A DNA stretch of 30,684 nt from an uncultured Bacilli bacterium (GCA_934095965.1 CAKOKR010000014.1:1-30684), one strand, 5' to 3'. Positions 6,651-15,335 are shown, numbered from the stretch's first letter. Translations and numbers: made by a program. Notes: generated from the sequence alone by a model not told the origin.

Positions 6651-8633
6651 CTAAGAAGCGGTATCACCAAGATAAATAATCTTAGCATATCCATTACCTG
6701 AATGACCTGTTTCATCAGTTCCAGTCGGCGATTTAAATGATGTGTTACCAGCTATAGTTTGAGCACTTGTTAATTGATAATCAGAACCAAGTAAGTATCC
6801 AGATGGAAGTGTTGCTCCGCTTGTATAAACAAATCCAGAACCACCACCACCACCACTTACACCGTAATAATAAGTTTTTGCACTTTGGTAAGCTCCGCCG
6901 CCACCACCGTACCAGCCGCCGCCGCCGCCACCAGAACGGTTATATGAATTAGATGTAGTATTTGCAGCTCCACCTTGTCCAAAACTACCAGCAGTCCCTT
7001 TATAAGAACTATAATATCCAGCAGCTCCACCAGCAGTTGCAGTACCACCCTTAGAATTATAAGTAGTGTTATAACCAGTACCATCACCACCAGTAGTTCC
7101 ACCACCATAGCCACCATAATAATTAGAGTAATAAGCACCACCACCGCCGCCACCAGCAACAATAACACGAGCAAAATTATCATCAGAATTAATTCTTATA
7201 TCAGTTCCACCGCCACCAGAACCACCAGCATTATAACCAGAGTTTCCACCACCATTAGCTCCACCATTTTTTATACTAGAAGAAGTAGTTCCAGGATTTC
7301 CTTGTCCACCAGTGTGTACATACAAAACATCACCAGCATTCAATTTAACCGTACCAACAGAATATCCACCTTTTCCAGCTGCATAAGTAGTAGCATTATT
7401 ATATCCATAACCACCTTCAGCACCCCATACTTCAAATTTATAATATCCTGTAACAATTACATTAAATGTTTGAACAGCACTAGAATAATCAAATGGTTTA
7501 TTTAAATAATATCCTGTTTCTGCAATTGTAGAAACAATTGCACTAGACTTACCATTTGCATCAACTGAGTAAGCCATAAATGTATACGTTGTTAACGGAG
7601 TTAAATCAGTAAATGTATAAGTTGAACTTGTACTTGATACATAAGTAGCACCACCATCTTTACTATAATAATATGTAGATGGACTTGTTCCCAAATTACT
7701 ATTTCCTAAAGTGATTGTAGCATTTTGTTGAACTCCACTTACTAAATCACTTTTCATACTTTCCAAAATTGGACCAGAACCAACATCCAAATAAGCAACA
7801 CAACTAGTTTTAGATGTCGCAGATATAACAATCTTTTGATTCTTCATAGACATTGTCGATGTACCTGTACATGCAGACTTACTTCCAATTTCATAAAAAG
7901 CATTCGTTGGTATAGTCTTTGTTTCATAATAATTATCTGAATTTTTCTTAGTTTGAACATAAATCTTTAATGCAATATCAACATCCATTGCATCCATATA
8001 TGCCGTACATACATCTTTATTTGATGCTTCCACAGAAAATTGATTTTCTTTAGCATCATATGTAACTGTTGAACCATTTTCACAACTTGTTTTATTTGCA
8101 TTAAGTTCATACCCAATTGATGGTAATGCAGTTGTTTCTAACTTAGTATACTCACCTGTACCAACACCATCACTATTAATATTTTCAGCATAAACATTTA
8201 AAGTAATATCAAGTTGAGCCGTTGAATCAAAATATAAATAACATACATCATGACCATAAGCTTTAATATCAACATCATAAGTTGATGAATGATAATCTAT
8301 CACAGAACCATTCGTACAATAACTAAGTTCACTATTATAAACATAACCAGCCTTTGGTATATAAGGATATAACCCATATTTATTTAAACCATTACCATTA
8401 GCATCTCTTTCTTCTGCCATAATTCTTACATCTAAATCTGCTATTTTTGAAGTTGAACCTCCAATAACTGGACTAACAGCTTTCACTTGATAAAATGCAT
8501 AAGTTGCAATCAACCCAATACACGCCAAAAGTACTACCACCAATATACTTATAAGTGGTATTCTATTTTTTTTAACAAAACTTGTTATATCTTTTTGAAG
8601 GATTTTTTTTAATTTACTAGTATACTTATTCAT
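6651..8633 (-). CDS. Glycine-rich surface protein A with disulfide-type repeats
   Basis: The 660-aa product has a basic cytoplasmic N-terminus and one membrane anchor (about 25-47), with no obvious cleavage site. Three repeats of about 70 aa follow, each with one cysteine pair at near-constant spacing (C106-C131, C184-C209, C255-C278) and ending CxxYxD. A fibronectin-III-like segment covers about 290-368. The C-terminal glycine-rich domain (about 388-655) contains YKFEVWGAEGG, VIVAGGGGGG and GGGGGSGF, as in the bacterial Gly_rich family related to the ALK receptor domain. There is no LPxTG. It is probably displayed outside the cell; adhesion or glycan binding is inference. It is a tandem paralog of the next gene upstream and has its own strong promoter. 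Confidence 0.85.
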   Translation of the reverse strand: MNKYTSKLKKILQKDITSFVKKNRIPLISILVVVLLACIGLIATYAFYQVKAVSPVIGGSTSKIADLDVRIMAEERDANGNGLNKYGLYPYIPKAGYVYNSELSYCTNGSVIDYHSSTYDVDIKAYGHDVCYLYFDSTAQLDITLNVYAENINSDGVGTGEYTKLETTALPSIGYELNANKTSCENGSTVTYDAKENQFSVEASNKDVCTAYMDAMDVDIALKIYVQTKKNSDNYYETKTIPTNAFYEIGSKSACTGTSTMSMKNQKIVISATSKTSCVAYLDVGSGPILESMKSDLVSGVQQNATITLGNSNLGTSPSTYYYSKDGGATYVSSTSSTYTFTDLTPLTTYTFMAYSVDANGKSSAIVSTIAETGYYLNKPFDYSSAVQTFNVIVTGYYKFEVWGAEGGYGYNNATTYAAGKGGYSVGTVKLNAGDVLYVHTGGQGNPGTTSSSIKNGGANGGGNSGYNAGGSGGGGTDIRINSDDNFARVIVAGGGGGGAYYSNYYGGYGGGTTGGDGTGYNTTYNSKGGTATAGGAAGYYSSYKGTAGSFGQGGAANTTSNSYNRSGGGGGGWYGGGGGAYQSAKTYYYGVSGGGGGSGFVYTSGATLPSGYLLGSDYQLTSAQTIAGNTSFKSPTGTDETGHSGNGYAKIIYLGDTAS

Positions 8634-8658
8634 ATGCCTCTTACCTATCCTAATAATA

Positions 8659-8687
8659 ATTTTAAAATAAAAACTTCATTATGTCAA
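8659..8687 (-). promoter_or_regulatory. Strong promoter of glycine-rich protein A
   Basis: On the minus strand TTGACA (8687-8682) is followed by a 17-bp spacer and TAAAAT (8664-8659), about 25 bp before the ATG. The hexamers and spacing are identical to the promoter of the upstream paralog, and both leaders contain ATAGGATAG as ribosome-binding region. Confidence 0.88.
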
Positions 8688-8701
8688 TATAGCAAAATGC
8701 A

Positions 8702-8735
8702 AAAAATCAATTATCTCTTGATAATTGACTATTTT
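8702..8735 (-). terminator. Terminator of glycine-rich protein B
   Basis: A perfect 9-bp stem TCAATTATC/GATAATTGA with a 4-nt loop is followed on the minus strand by TTTTTT. It lies just after the stop of the 8737 gene and before the promoter of its paralog, so the two surface genes form separate transcripts. Confidence 0.9.
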
Positions 8736-8736
8736 T

Positions 8737-10680
8737 TTATCCAATATAACTAATTACAGCAAAACCATTTCCTTCTTTACTACATCCATCGCTTGCAACA
8801 TTACTATGGCAAGATGTCGATATAGTCTTATAATTTACATCATTATTTACTGTACAATTATAACAATACATTACTTTATCAATAAGTAAGCTATTAGCAA
8901 TATAACCAGATCCACCACCGGCTCCAGATTGATTACTAGCTCCGCCTCCATAAAAACCAGCACCACCACCAGCAGAATAATAATTTCCATCTCCACCTAA
9001 ACCAAATGAACCATCACTACCTCTTGCAGTATTATTCACTAAATTTCCAACAGAACCTATTCCACCAGAATCTTGCGTACCACCTTTTCCAGGATCAAAA
9101 CCGCTCATTGTTGAAGTTCCACTACTACCAACATAACCACCACCAGAACCACCATTACCAGAATAAACTGCAGAACCAGATACTTGATATGAAACTCCGC
9201 CACCTCCACCGGCAACAATTAACAAATTACTAACATCACTAGCAAAATCCTTTAAAAGACCAGATACTTTGGCTATATGTGTAGCTCCACCACCACCAGT
9301 TGAATAAACCGGATGATCACTTCCTGCACCACGACCACCACCATTATAACCACCACTACAATATTGAATATTACAAGCATCAAGACTTGTGCCTCCAACA
9401 GCAATATATAATTTTGTACCAGCTTCTAAATAAATTGTTCCACTTGAATAAGCTCCATAACCACCAACATAAGAATCATAAGAACCACCCTGAGCACCCC
9501 ATACTTCTAATTTATAATTACCTGAAACATCAATTACCTTTTCTTGAATTTGATTACGAAAATCTATCAAACTATAATAATCATATGTTGATGTTTGTTT
9601 TAATCTTGAACTATTATTATTTTGATCAACACTATATGCAACAAACTCATAATTTGCATCACCCAACTCATTAAAAGTATAACTCAAATTACTACTTTCT
9701 ACAAAAGTTATTCCATTATCTTTACTATAATAATATTTAACCGGTGTTGTACTAATATCACTATTTGTTAAACTAACAGTTGCACTATTTCCATTTCTTA
9801 AAACCTTCATGCTTTCTAATATTGGTCCATCTCCAACATCCAAATATACAACACAACTACTTTTATTAGTTGCTCTTATAACAATTTTTTGATTTAACAA
9901 CCCAACACTTGCACCACTTGTGCAAGATGTCTTATCATTTAACACATAATATGAATTACTTGGTATAGATTTTGCTTCATAATACGTCTTTGAATTTTTC
10001 TTACTTTGTAAAAACAACTTAATATTTACATCAACATCAATAGCATCCATATATGCATCACAAACATCTTTATTCTTAGAATTAATTATAAACTCATTAG
10101 AATCTTCATCATATTTAATAGCTGAACCATTTTTACATGTTGTTTTTTTACTATTTAATCTATAACCTATCACTGGTATATTAACTGTATTAAGTTTTGT
10201 ATATTGTCCAGTACCAACACCATCACTGTTTACATCTTCAACATAAACATTTAATGTTACATCAAGTTGTGCAGTTGAATCAAAATATAAATAACACACA
10301 TCATGTTCATAAGCATCAATATCTGCATATAATAAATCTGTATAAAATGTTATCGCAGAACCATTTTCACAATAACTTTTAGTTCTATTAAAAGTATATC
10401 CAGCCTTAGGTATATATGGATATAACTCATATGTTGCAATACCATTACCGAGTTCATCTCTTTTCTCAGCCATTACTCTTACATCTAAATCTGCTATTTT
10501 TGAAGTAGATCCACCAATAATAGGACTCGTTATTCTAACTTGATAAAAAGCATATGTGGCAATTAATCCAACACATGCAAGTAACATAAATATAATAATA
10601 ACCAAAAAAGGTATCTTATATTTTTTTAAGTAATCACTTATATCTTTATCTAAAAAACTTTTTATCTTTGCTACTTTCAT
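8737..10680 (-). CDS. Glycine-rich surface protein B with disulfide-type repeats
   Basis: The 647-aa paralog of the 6651-8633 product has the same plan: anchor (about 22-47), three cysteine-pair repeats with the same spacing (C104-C129, C182-C207, C253-C276), a fibronectin-III-like segment (about 288-360) and a Gly_rich domain (from about 378, YKLEVWGAQGG). Repeats and anchor are closely similar between the two proteins, while the glycine-rich ends differ. This copy also has a cysteine-rich insertion near the C-terminus (VMYCYNC, then SCHSNVASDGC). The ATG is preceded by AGGAT at about 9 nt. It is monocistronic, with its own promoter and terminator. A surface or adhesive role is inferred, not shown. 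Confidence 0.85.
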   Translation of the reverse strand: MKVAKIKSFLDKDISDYLKKYKIPFLVIIIFMLLACVGLIATYAFYQVRITSPIIGGSTSKIADLDVRVMAEKRDELGNGIATYELYPYIPKAGYTFNRTKSYCENGSAITFYTDLLYADIDAYEHDVCYLYFDSTAQLDVTLNVYVEDVNSDGVGTGQYTKLNTVNIPVIGYRLNSKKTTCKNGSAIKYDEDSNEFIINSKNKDVCDAYMDAIDVDVNIKLFLQSKKNSKTYYEAKSIPSNSYYVLNDKTSCTSGASVGLLNQKIVIRATNKSSCVVYLDVGDGPILESMKVLRNGNSATVSLTNSDISTTPVKYYYSKDNGITFVESSNLSYTFNELGDANYEFVAYSVDQNNNSSRLKQTSTYDYYSLIDFRNQIQEKVIDVSGNYKLEVWGAQGGSYDSYVGGYGAYSSGTIYLEAGTKLYIAVGGTSLDACNIQYCSGGYNGGGRGAGSDHPVYSTGGGGATHIAKVSGLLKDFASDVSNLLIVAGGGGGVSYQVSGSAVYSGNGGSGGGYVGSSGTSTMSGFDPGKGGTQDSGGIGSVGNLVNNTARGSDGSFGLGGDGNYYSAGGGAGFYGGGASNQSGAGGGSGYIANSLLIDKVMYCYNCTVNNDVNYKTISTSCHSNVASDGCSKEGNGFAVISYIG

Positions 10681-10703
10681 TTTATCTATCCTATTCTGTA
10701 TTA

Positions 10704-10732
10704 ATTTTAAAATAATTATCCCTTATTGTCAA
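10704..10732 (-). promoter_or_regulatory. Strong promoter of glycine-rich protein B
   Basis: On the minus strand TTGACA (10732-10727) is followed by a 17-bp spacer and TAAAAT (10709-10704). The -35 element abuts the stop codon of cotJC at 10733. No terminator is visible after cotJC, so readthrough from the cotJ genes into this gene is possible. Confidence 0.85.
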
Positions 10733-11293
10733 TTACTTATAACCTAATTCTTTATAATAATTATATAATTCTTTAAAACGATTAAAATGTACAACTTCTC
10801 TTTGTCTTAAAAATAAAAGTGGTTCAATAACAGATTTATCCGTTGCCAAATCAATTAAGTGTTCATAAGCAACTCTAGCTTTTTGTTCCGCAGCCATATC
10901 TTCACTTAAATCAGCCAAAGGATTACCAGTTACAGCAAAAGTATCTGCATTAAAAGAAACACCATTTGCATTCATTGGAAATACAGCTTTACCATGTTCC
11001 GTATAAAAAGATTCCAAACCTGCTTCTTTTATTTCATCAATTGTTGCATTCCTCATAAGTTGTGATACAATCGTATTAACCATTTCCAAGTGACCTAATT
11101 CTTCTGTAGCTATATCATTAAGAAGTGCTCTTCCCTTTTCATCAGGCATCGTAAATTTTTGATGAAAATACCTAAGTGCTGCTCCAAGTTCACCGGCATA
11201 TCCACCTACTTGTGTAATAATTAATTTAGCCATTTTTAAATCTTTCTTACTAACATTAACTGGATATGACAAATGCTTTACATATTTAAACAT
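10733..11293 (-). CDS. cotJC: CotJC, manganese-catalase-family spore coat protein
   Basis: This is a di-manganese catalase-like ferritin-fold protein found in the spore coat of Bacillus. It matches CotJC from its first residues (MFKYVKHLSYPVNV) through GGYAGELGAALRY, the metal-ligand regions E35 and TEELGHLEM (E64/E65, H68), PLADLSEDMAAEQKAR, and REVVHFNRF near the end. The 186-aa length is typical. The start at 11293 is chosen because AGGGG lies 9 nt upstream and the protein then begins as its relatives do; the longer ORF adds 17 unrelated residues that overlap the preceding gene. It overlaps the CotJA-CotJB gene by 8 nt, indicating coupling. Confidence 0.93.
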   Translation of the reverse strand: MFKYVKHLSYPVNVSKKDLKMAKLIITQVGGYAGELGAALRYFHQKFTMPDEKGRALLNDIATEELGHLEMVNTIVSQLMRNATIDEIKEAGLESFYTEHGKAVFPMNANGVSFNADTFAVTGNPLADLSEDMAAEQKARVAYEHLIDLATDKSVIEPLLFLRQREVVHFNRFKELYNYYKELGYK

Positions 11294-11720
11294 ACTTACT
11301 ACCCCTTTCATTATCCCATGGCCAAGGATTACAAATCCATTCAAATTTACTTAAAGATGTACTATCATTTACTTCAAGTGGTCCATACTTTTTTACATAC
11401 TCCATTTCTTTTGTACAAGATATTTCCACCAATTCCTTAAATTTTTTTAACATCTTATCATCAGTTGGATGTAAATCTAAATACAAATTTAAATCATTTA
11501 AAGCAAAAGATAAAGCCATTATATCAAATAAATCACTTTCTTTTTCATTTGTTGCAACAGGCATAACTACTTTATAATCTTTATATCCTTCATATAAATC
11601 GTTAAACATATTACCACGTGAAAAACCCTTTTCAATACTAGTTAAATCACTCATCTTATTCATTGTAACTTCTTTAGGTATTGTAAAACCAAAAAAGCCA
11701 AGATTATCATCAAATAACAT
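11286..11720 (-). CDS. CotJA-CotJB fusion, spore coat associated
   Basis: The 144-aa product appears to join two proteins that are separate in Bacillus subtilis. Residues about 26-55 carry the CotJA-like motif IEKGFSRGNMFNDLYEGYK. Residues about 62-138 are CotJB: IMALSFALNDLNLYLDLHP, KYGPL and the terminal WPWD. It lies directly upstream of cotJC in the cotJ order. GGGAGG precedes the ATG. The first 25 residues are unassigned and include the stretch GFFGFTIP. Confidence is high for CotJB and moderate for CotJA, whose signature is short. Confidence 0.82.
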   Translation of the reverse strand: MLFDDNLGFFGFTIPKEVTMNKMSDLTSIEKGFSRGNMFNDLYEGYKDYKVVMPVATNEKESDLFDIMALSFALNDLNLYLDLHPTDDKMLKKFKELVEISCTKEMEYVKKYGPLEVNDSTSLSKFEWICNPWPWDNERGSKYV

Positions 11721-11788
11721 ATTTTTTCCTCCCTAAATTATATTATGTAATAAACTTTAAATAAACTGGGTTATTTGCTTAGAAATAT

Positions 11789-11817
11789 TTGAATAATTTT
11801 AAATTTTAGGTTATAAT
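11789..11817 (+). promoter_or_regulatory. Promoter of ftsK
   Basis: TTGAAT (11789-11794) is followed by a 17-bp spacer and TATAAT (11812-11817). Transcription should begin near 11824, leaving a leader of about 10 nt that consists mostly of the GGTGAT Shine-Dalgarno. This excludes the ATG at 11822 as start of the gene. The rest of the 113-bp space to cotJ shows no clear second promoter for the minus strand. Confidence 0.85.
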
Positions 11818-11833
11818 TAAAATGGTGATAAAA

Positions 11834-14071
11834 ATGGCAAAAAAGAAAAAAAAGAAAGATAGCAATAATAATGGATATAGTGTTGAATTAACAGGATTAA
11901 TTTTAATACTTATCGGTATAATAGGATTCGGATTTGGTGTAGTTGGTAATTTATTAAAACAATTTGCCATGTTTTTAGCTGGAACATGGTGGTTTATCAT
12001 ATTATCTATCCTTATTATATTAGGTGTATATATGCTTTATAAAAGAAAAATGCCAAAGTTTAGTGATCAAAAATTAATTGGAATTTACATATTTATAATT
12101 ATACTTTTAGTGGCAAGTCATTTTGAATTTATTAATCAAACCGATAGCGCCAAAGATATAATTGTTGCAACATATAATAATTTTATGGAAAGAATAAGTA
12201 CCATGAATGCAAATAACTCACTTCATTCAACAGGTATTAGCACCGTCATCATTGGTGGTGGTTTAATTGGTTCGTTATTTGCATGTACTCTTTATGCATG
12301 TGTTGGTAAAACTGGTACTATTGTAATACTCATTTTACTTGGAATATTTGCATCAGTACTAACATTTGATGTTAACCTATCACTAATATTTAAAAAGATA
12401 TTTAGCTTATTCAAATTTAAGAAAAGAGAAAAAAGAGATGATGATAACGAAAAAAGCGACATACCAATTAGTGATAGCAATGAAGTAAAAGAAATAATAC
12501 CAGAAGAAAAACATGAAGATAAAAAAATAATTATTACAAGCATGGAAGAATTAAAAAATAAGCCAGTAATGCAAGAGTCACTTGAAGTACCAAGTAAAAG
12601 CATTGAAGCTGAAGAAGATAAGTCATATACTCTTCCAAAATTTAATGATATTTTTGATAAATTAAAACCAAAGAAAAATAACAATACCTCATTTACTCAA
12701 GCAAATAAAGAAATACTTGAACGTGTTTTAAAAGATTTTGGTATTGCTGCAAAAGTTGTTGAAATTCACATAGGTCCAGCAGTTACAGAATATGAACTTA
12801 CTGTTCCACCAGCAACAAAGGTAAATAAAATAGTAAACATTGATAAAGAAATAGCACTAGCTCTAGCAGCAAAAGATGTTATTATTCAAGCACCAATACC
12901 AGGAAAAAGCACAATTGGTATTGAAATCCCTAACCCAACAATATCTAGTGTAACTCTAAGAGAAGTTCTAGAAAGCCCACAAAACTTAAAAAGTGAAGCC
13001 AAAATTTGTGCAGCATTAGGAAAAGATATAATGGGTACTCCAAAAGTATTTGATTTAACAAAGATGCCTCACCTTCTAGTAGCAGGTTCTACTGGATCTG
13101 GTAAATCAGTATGTATAAATGGAATAATTGCATCAATATTAATGCGTTATAAGCCAAACGAAGTAAAACTTGTATTAGTTGACCCGAAAAAGGTTGAACT
13201 TACAAACTATAATGGTATTCCTCACCTACTATGTCCAGTAGTAAGTGACCCGAAAAAAGCAAGTTTAACATTACAAAGAGTTGTAACAGAAATGGATAAC
13301 AGATTCCAAACATTCAGTGATAAAGAAGTTAAAAATATTACTGGTTATAATGAAATGATTGATAAATACAATAAAAAGCATCCAGAAAGTCCACAAAGTA
13401 AAATGCCATATATTGTAGTAATTATCGACGAACTTGCAGATTTAATGCTTGTTGCATCAAAAGAAGTTGAAGATTCAATTACGCGTATTACTCAACTTGC
13501 TCGTGCAGCAGGAATTCACTTAATAGTTGCAACACAAAGACCATCAACAGATGTAATCACTGGATTAATCAAAAATAATATTCCATCACGTATAGCATTC
13601 GCAGTTGCATCACAAATTGACTCACGTACAATACTTGACCAAAGAGGTGCAGAAAGACTGCTAGGTAAAGGTGATATGTTATACTTCCCAATGGGTGAAT
13701 CAGCTCCAACCAGAATCCAAGGATGTTTTATAAATGATGATGAAATAAAAAGATTAATTGATTATTGTAAAGAACAAGGATCTGCAAATTATGATAAAGC
13801 ATTTGAAAATGTTAGTCAAAATACATCAAGTGGTTCAGGCAATTCTGCAGTATCCGGAGATGATGATGAAGCATACAATGATGTCGTAGAATTTGCAATT
13901 CAAACTGGAAAAATAAGTGCATCATTAATTCAAAGAAGATTCAGATTTGGTTACAACAGAGCTGCAAGAATGATGGATTTACTTGAATCACGTGGTATTG
14001 TTGGTCCACAAAATGGTTCTAAGCCTCGTGAAGTTTTAGTAAAATTAGAAAAAAATGATAATGAACAATAA
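11834..14071 (+). CDS. ftsK: DNA translocase FtsK/SpoIIIE
   Basis: This is a membrane-anchored hexameric ATPase that pumps chromosomal DNA through the closing septum. About five membrane segments lie at residues 18-40, 50-68, 82-98, 135-157 and 160-180. A charged linker (about 190-290) precedes the alpha-beta motor, with Walker A GSTGSGKS (418-425), DPKKVEL, Walker B VVIIDELADLM and ATQRPSTDVITG. The C-terminal gamma winged helix contains RRFRFGYNRAARMM, which reads KOPS/SRS-type sites. The 745-aa length is SpoIIIE-like. The start at 11834 is set by promoter and GGTGAT. FtsK and SpoIIIE roles cannot be separated by sequence. Confidence 0.96.
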   Translation: MAKKKKKKDSNNNGYSVELTGLILILIGIIGFGFGVVGNLLKQFAMFLAGTWWFIILSILIILGVYMLYKRKMPKFSDQKLIGIYIFIIILLVASHFEFINQTDSAKDIIVATYNNFMERISTMNANNSLHSTGISTVIIGGGLIGSLFACTLYACVGKTGTIVILILLGIFASVLTFDVNLSLIFKKIFSLFKFKKREKRDDDNEKSDIPISDSNEVKEIIPEEKHEDKKIIITSMEELKNKPVMQESLEVPSKSIEAEEDKSYTLPKFNDIFDKLKPKKNNNTSFTQANKEILERVLKDFGIAAKVVEIHIGPAVTEYELTVPPATKVNKIVNIDKEIALALAAKDVIIQAPIPGKSTIGIEIPNPTISSVTLREVLESPQNLKSEAKICAALGKDIMGTPKVFDLTKMPHLLVAGSTGSGKSVCINGIIASILMRYKPNEVKLVLVDPKKVELTNYNGIPHLLCPVVSDPKKASLTLQRVVTEMDNRFQTFSDKEVKNITGYNEMIDKYNKKHPESPQSKMPYIVVIIDELADLMLVASKEVEDSITRITQLARAAGIHLIVATQRPSTDVITGLIKNNIPSRIAFAVASQIDSRTILDQRGAERLLGKGDMLYFPMGESAPTRIQGCFINDDEIKRLIDYCKEQGSANYDKAFENVSQNTSSGSGNSAVSGDDDEAYNDVVEFAIQTGKISASLIQRRFRFGYNRAARMMDLLESRGIVGPQNGSKPREVLVKLEKNDNEQ

Positions 14072-14132
14072 AAATCTATTTTAAAAATTTAAAATTTATG
14101 TTAATATTATAATGAAAGGTAAGGTGCTAAAA

Positions 14133-14792
14133 ATGGCAGAAACAAAAAACAAAAAAACAAACACACAAAAAACTACTTCAAAGAAGAATGAAAAGAAAGA
14201 AGTAAAAACTGAAGAAATTATTAAAGAAGAAAAAATTGAAACTTCAGAAATCAAAAAAAATGAACAAAATAATAATGAAAAAAATTCAAGAAAAAATATA
14301 ATCATTATTGGTATCATTATTTTAGTTCTAGTACTAGGTGGCTTATACATTTACAAAGTTAACAAAGTTAAACAAGAAGAACTTTATAGTAAAAGTTACC
14401 TACTTGATTCGGGAACACTTAATCTAGAAATTAAAAACATTGATGAAGTAAATCAAATTTTAACCGAAGCTCCAAGTGAATACTTTGTACTTATAACCTA
14501 CACAGGAAACAAAGCAACATATAATCTAGAAACTGGTCTAAAAGAAATCGTTGATAAATACAAACTAAGTGATTCATTCTATTATTTAAATATAAAAGAT
14601 ATGATGAATGAAGATAATTACTTAACAAGATTAAATAGTACATTCAACACAGATAAGATTAAAACAGTTCCAATTATTCTTTATTACAAAGATGGAAAAT
14701 TAATTGATACAGTTACAAGATATGATGAAAATGTAATTAATGCTAGTGATTTTCAAAAATTATTAGACATTTATGAATATCAAGGTCAATAA
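14133..14792 (+). CDS. Membrane-anchored thioredoxin-fold-like protein lacking CxxC
   Basis: The 219-aa protein has a very charged K/E/T-rich cytoplasmic segment (about 1-53), one membrane helix (about 54-76) and an extracellular domain. The domain end reads KTVPIILYYKDGKLIDTVTRYD, like the cis-proline strand and loop of thioredoxins, and FVLITYTGN matches the strand before the active site. Where CxxC is expected the sequence is TGNKATYN, with no cysteine, so redox catalysis is unlikely. The start at 14133 has AAGGTG 6 nt upstream; the earlier ATG at 14112 overlaps a TATAAT and has no Shine-Dalgarno. It follows ftsK by 61 bp. Confidence 0.72.
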   Translation: MAETKNKKTNTQKTTSKKNEKKEVKTEEIIKEEKIETSEIKKNEQNNNEKNSRKNIIIIGIIILVLVLGGLYIYKVNKVKQEELYSKSYLLDSGTLNLEIKNIDEVNQILTEAPSEYFVLITYTGNKATYNLETGLKEIVDKYKLSDSFYYLNIKDMMNEDNYLTRLNSTFNTDKIKTVPIILYYKDGKLIDTVTRYDENVINASDFQKLLDIYEYQGQ

Positions 14793-14803
14793 TGACCTTT
14801 TTT
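14782..14803 (+). terminator. Hairpin-T6 terminator between the thioredoxin-like gene and trmL
   Basis: A perfect 7-bp stem AAGGTCA/TGACCTT with loop ATAA runs into TTTTTT. The loop contains the stop codon of the upstream gene, and trmL begins 13 bp after the T tract. There is no room for a trmL promoter downstream of it, so trmL must be reached by readthrough or from a promoter inside the upstream gene. Confidence 0.8.
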
Positions 14804-14816
14804 AAACGGAGGAAAT

Positions 14817-15335
14817 ATGTTAAACGTTGTATTATTTGAACCTGAGATACCACAAAATACTGGAAATATAATGAGAACTTGTGTAGCAACAAATACTACT
14901 CTACATCTAATTAAACCACTCGGATTTAATGTTGATGATAAAACTCTAAAAAGATGCGGAGTAAACTATATAGATAAATTAAATTGGTTTGTTTATGAAA
15001 ATTGGGAAGATTTTTTAAGTAAAAATCCCAACAAAAAAATGTATTTCTTAACTAGATATGGACACAAACCTCACTCTAGTTTTGATTATAGTAATATTTT
15101 AGAAGATATATATTTTGTATTTGGAAAAGAATCAACAGGTATACCTAAAGAAATATTAAAACCTCACTTAGATACATGCATGAGAATGCCAATGACTGCT
15201 AATGTAAGAGCATTAAATTTATCAAATACTGTTGCAATAATGCTATATGAGGCACTAAGACAAAGAAACTATGATGGACTTCTATTTGATGAACCACATA
15301 AAAGCAAAACAGAAATCGAAGACTATGAATGCTAA
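14817..15335 (+). CDS. trmL: tRNA (cytidine/uridine-34-2'-O)-methyltransferase TrmL
   Basis: This SPOUT-class enzyme methylates the ribose of the wobble base in tRNA-Leu isoacceptors. Family hallmarks run along the protein: LFEPEIPQNTGNIMRT at the start, LHLIKPLGF, FVFGKESTGIP (cofactor knot region), RMPMTANVRALNLSNTVAIMLYEALRQ at the knot, and a short C-terminus. The 172-aa length is slightly above the usual 150-160 because of a tail. The start has GGAGG 5 nt upstream. Together with miaB it is the second modification enzyme here acting on the tRNA anticodon loop. Confidence 0.95.
   Translation: MLNVVLFEPEIPQNTGNIMRTCVATNTTLHLIKPLGFNVDDKTLKRCGVNYIDKLNWFVYENWEDFLSKNPNKKMYFLTRYGHKPHSSFDYSNILEDIYFVFGKESTGIPKEILKPHLDTCMRMPMTANVRALNLSNTVAIMLYEALRQRNYDGLLFDEPHKSKTEIEDYEC

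Noticed and set aside
6767..7505. Long open frames on both strands inside the glycine-rich genes, including plus-strand ones rich in Ser, Thr, His or Gln
   Set aside because: They are side effects of repeated glycine and tyrosine codons in the real gene. They have no ribosome-binding sites or promoters, and their composition is low-complexity.
9006..9674. Plus-strand open frames rich in His, Asn and Gln opposite glycine-rich protein B
   Set aside because: Same cause as above: the complement of glycine-rich coding. The real gene has promoter, start and homology to its neighbour.
11721..11788. A mother-cell sigma-E type promoter for the cotJ genes (CATAATAT on the minus strand)
   Set aside because: The -10-like match has no acceptable -35 at the right distance, so I do not annotate it.
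14072..14111. AT-only palindrome after ftsK as a terminator, and TATAAT at 14108 as a promoter
   Set aside because: The stem has no GC pair and no T tract, and the TATAAT lacks a -35 at 16-18 bp, so neither is supported.
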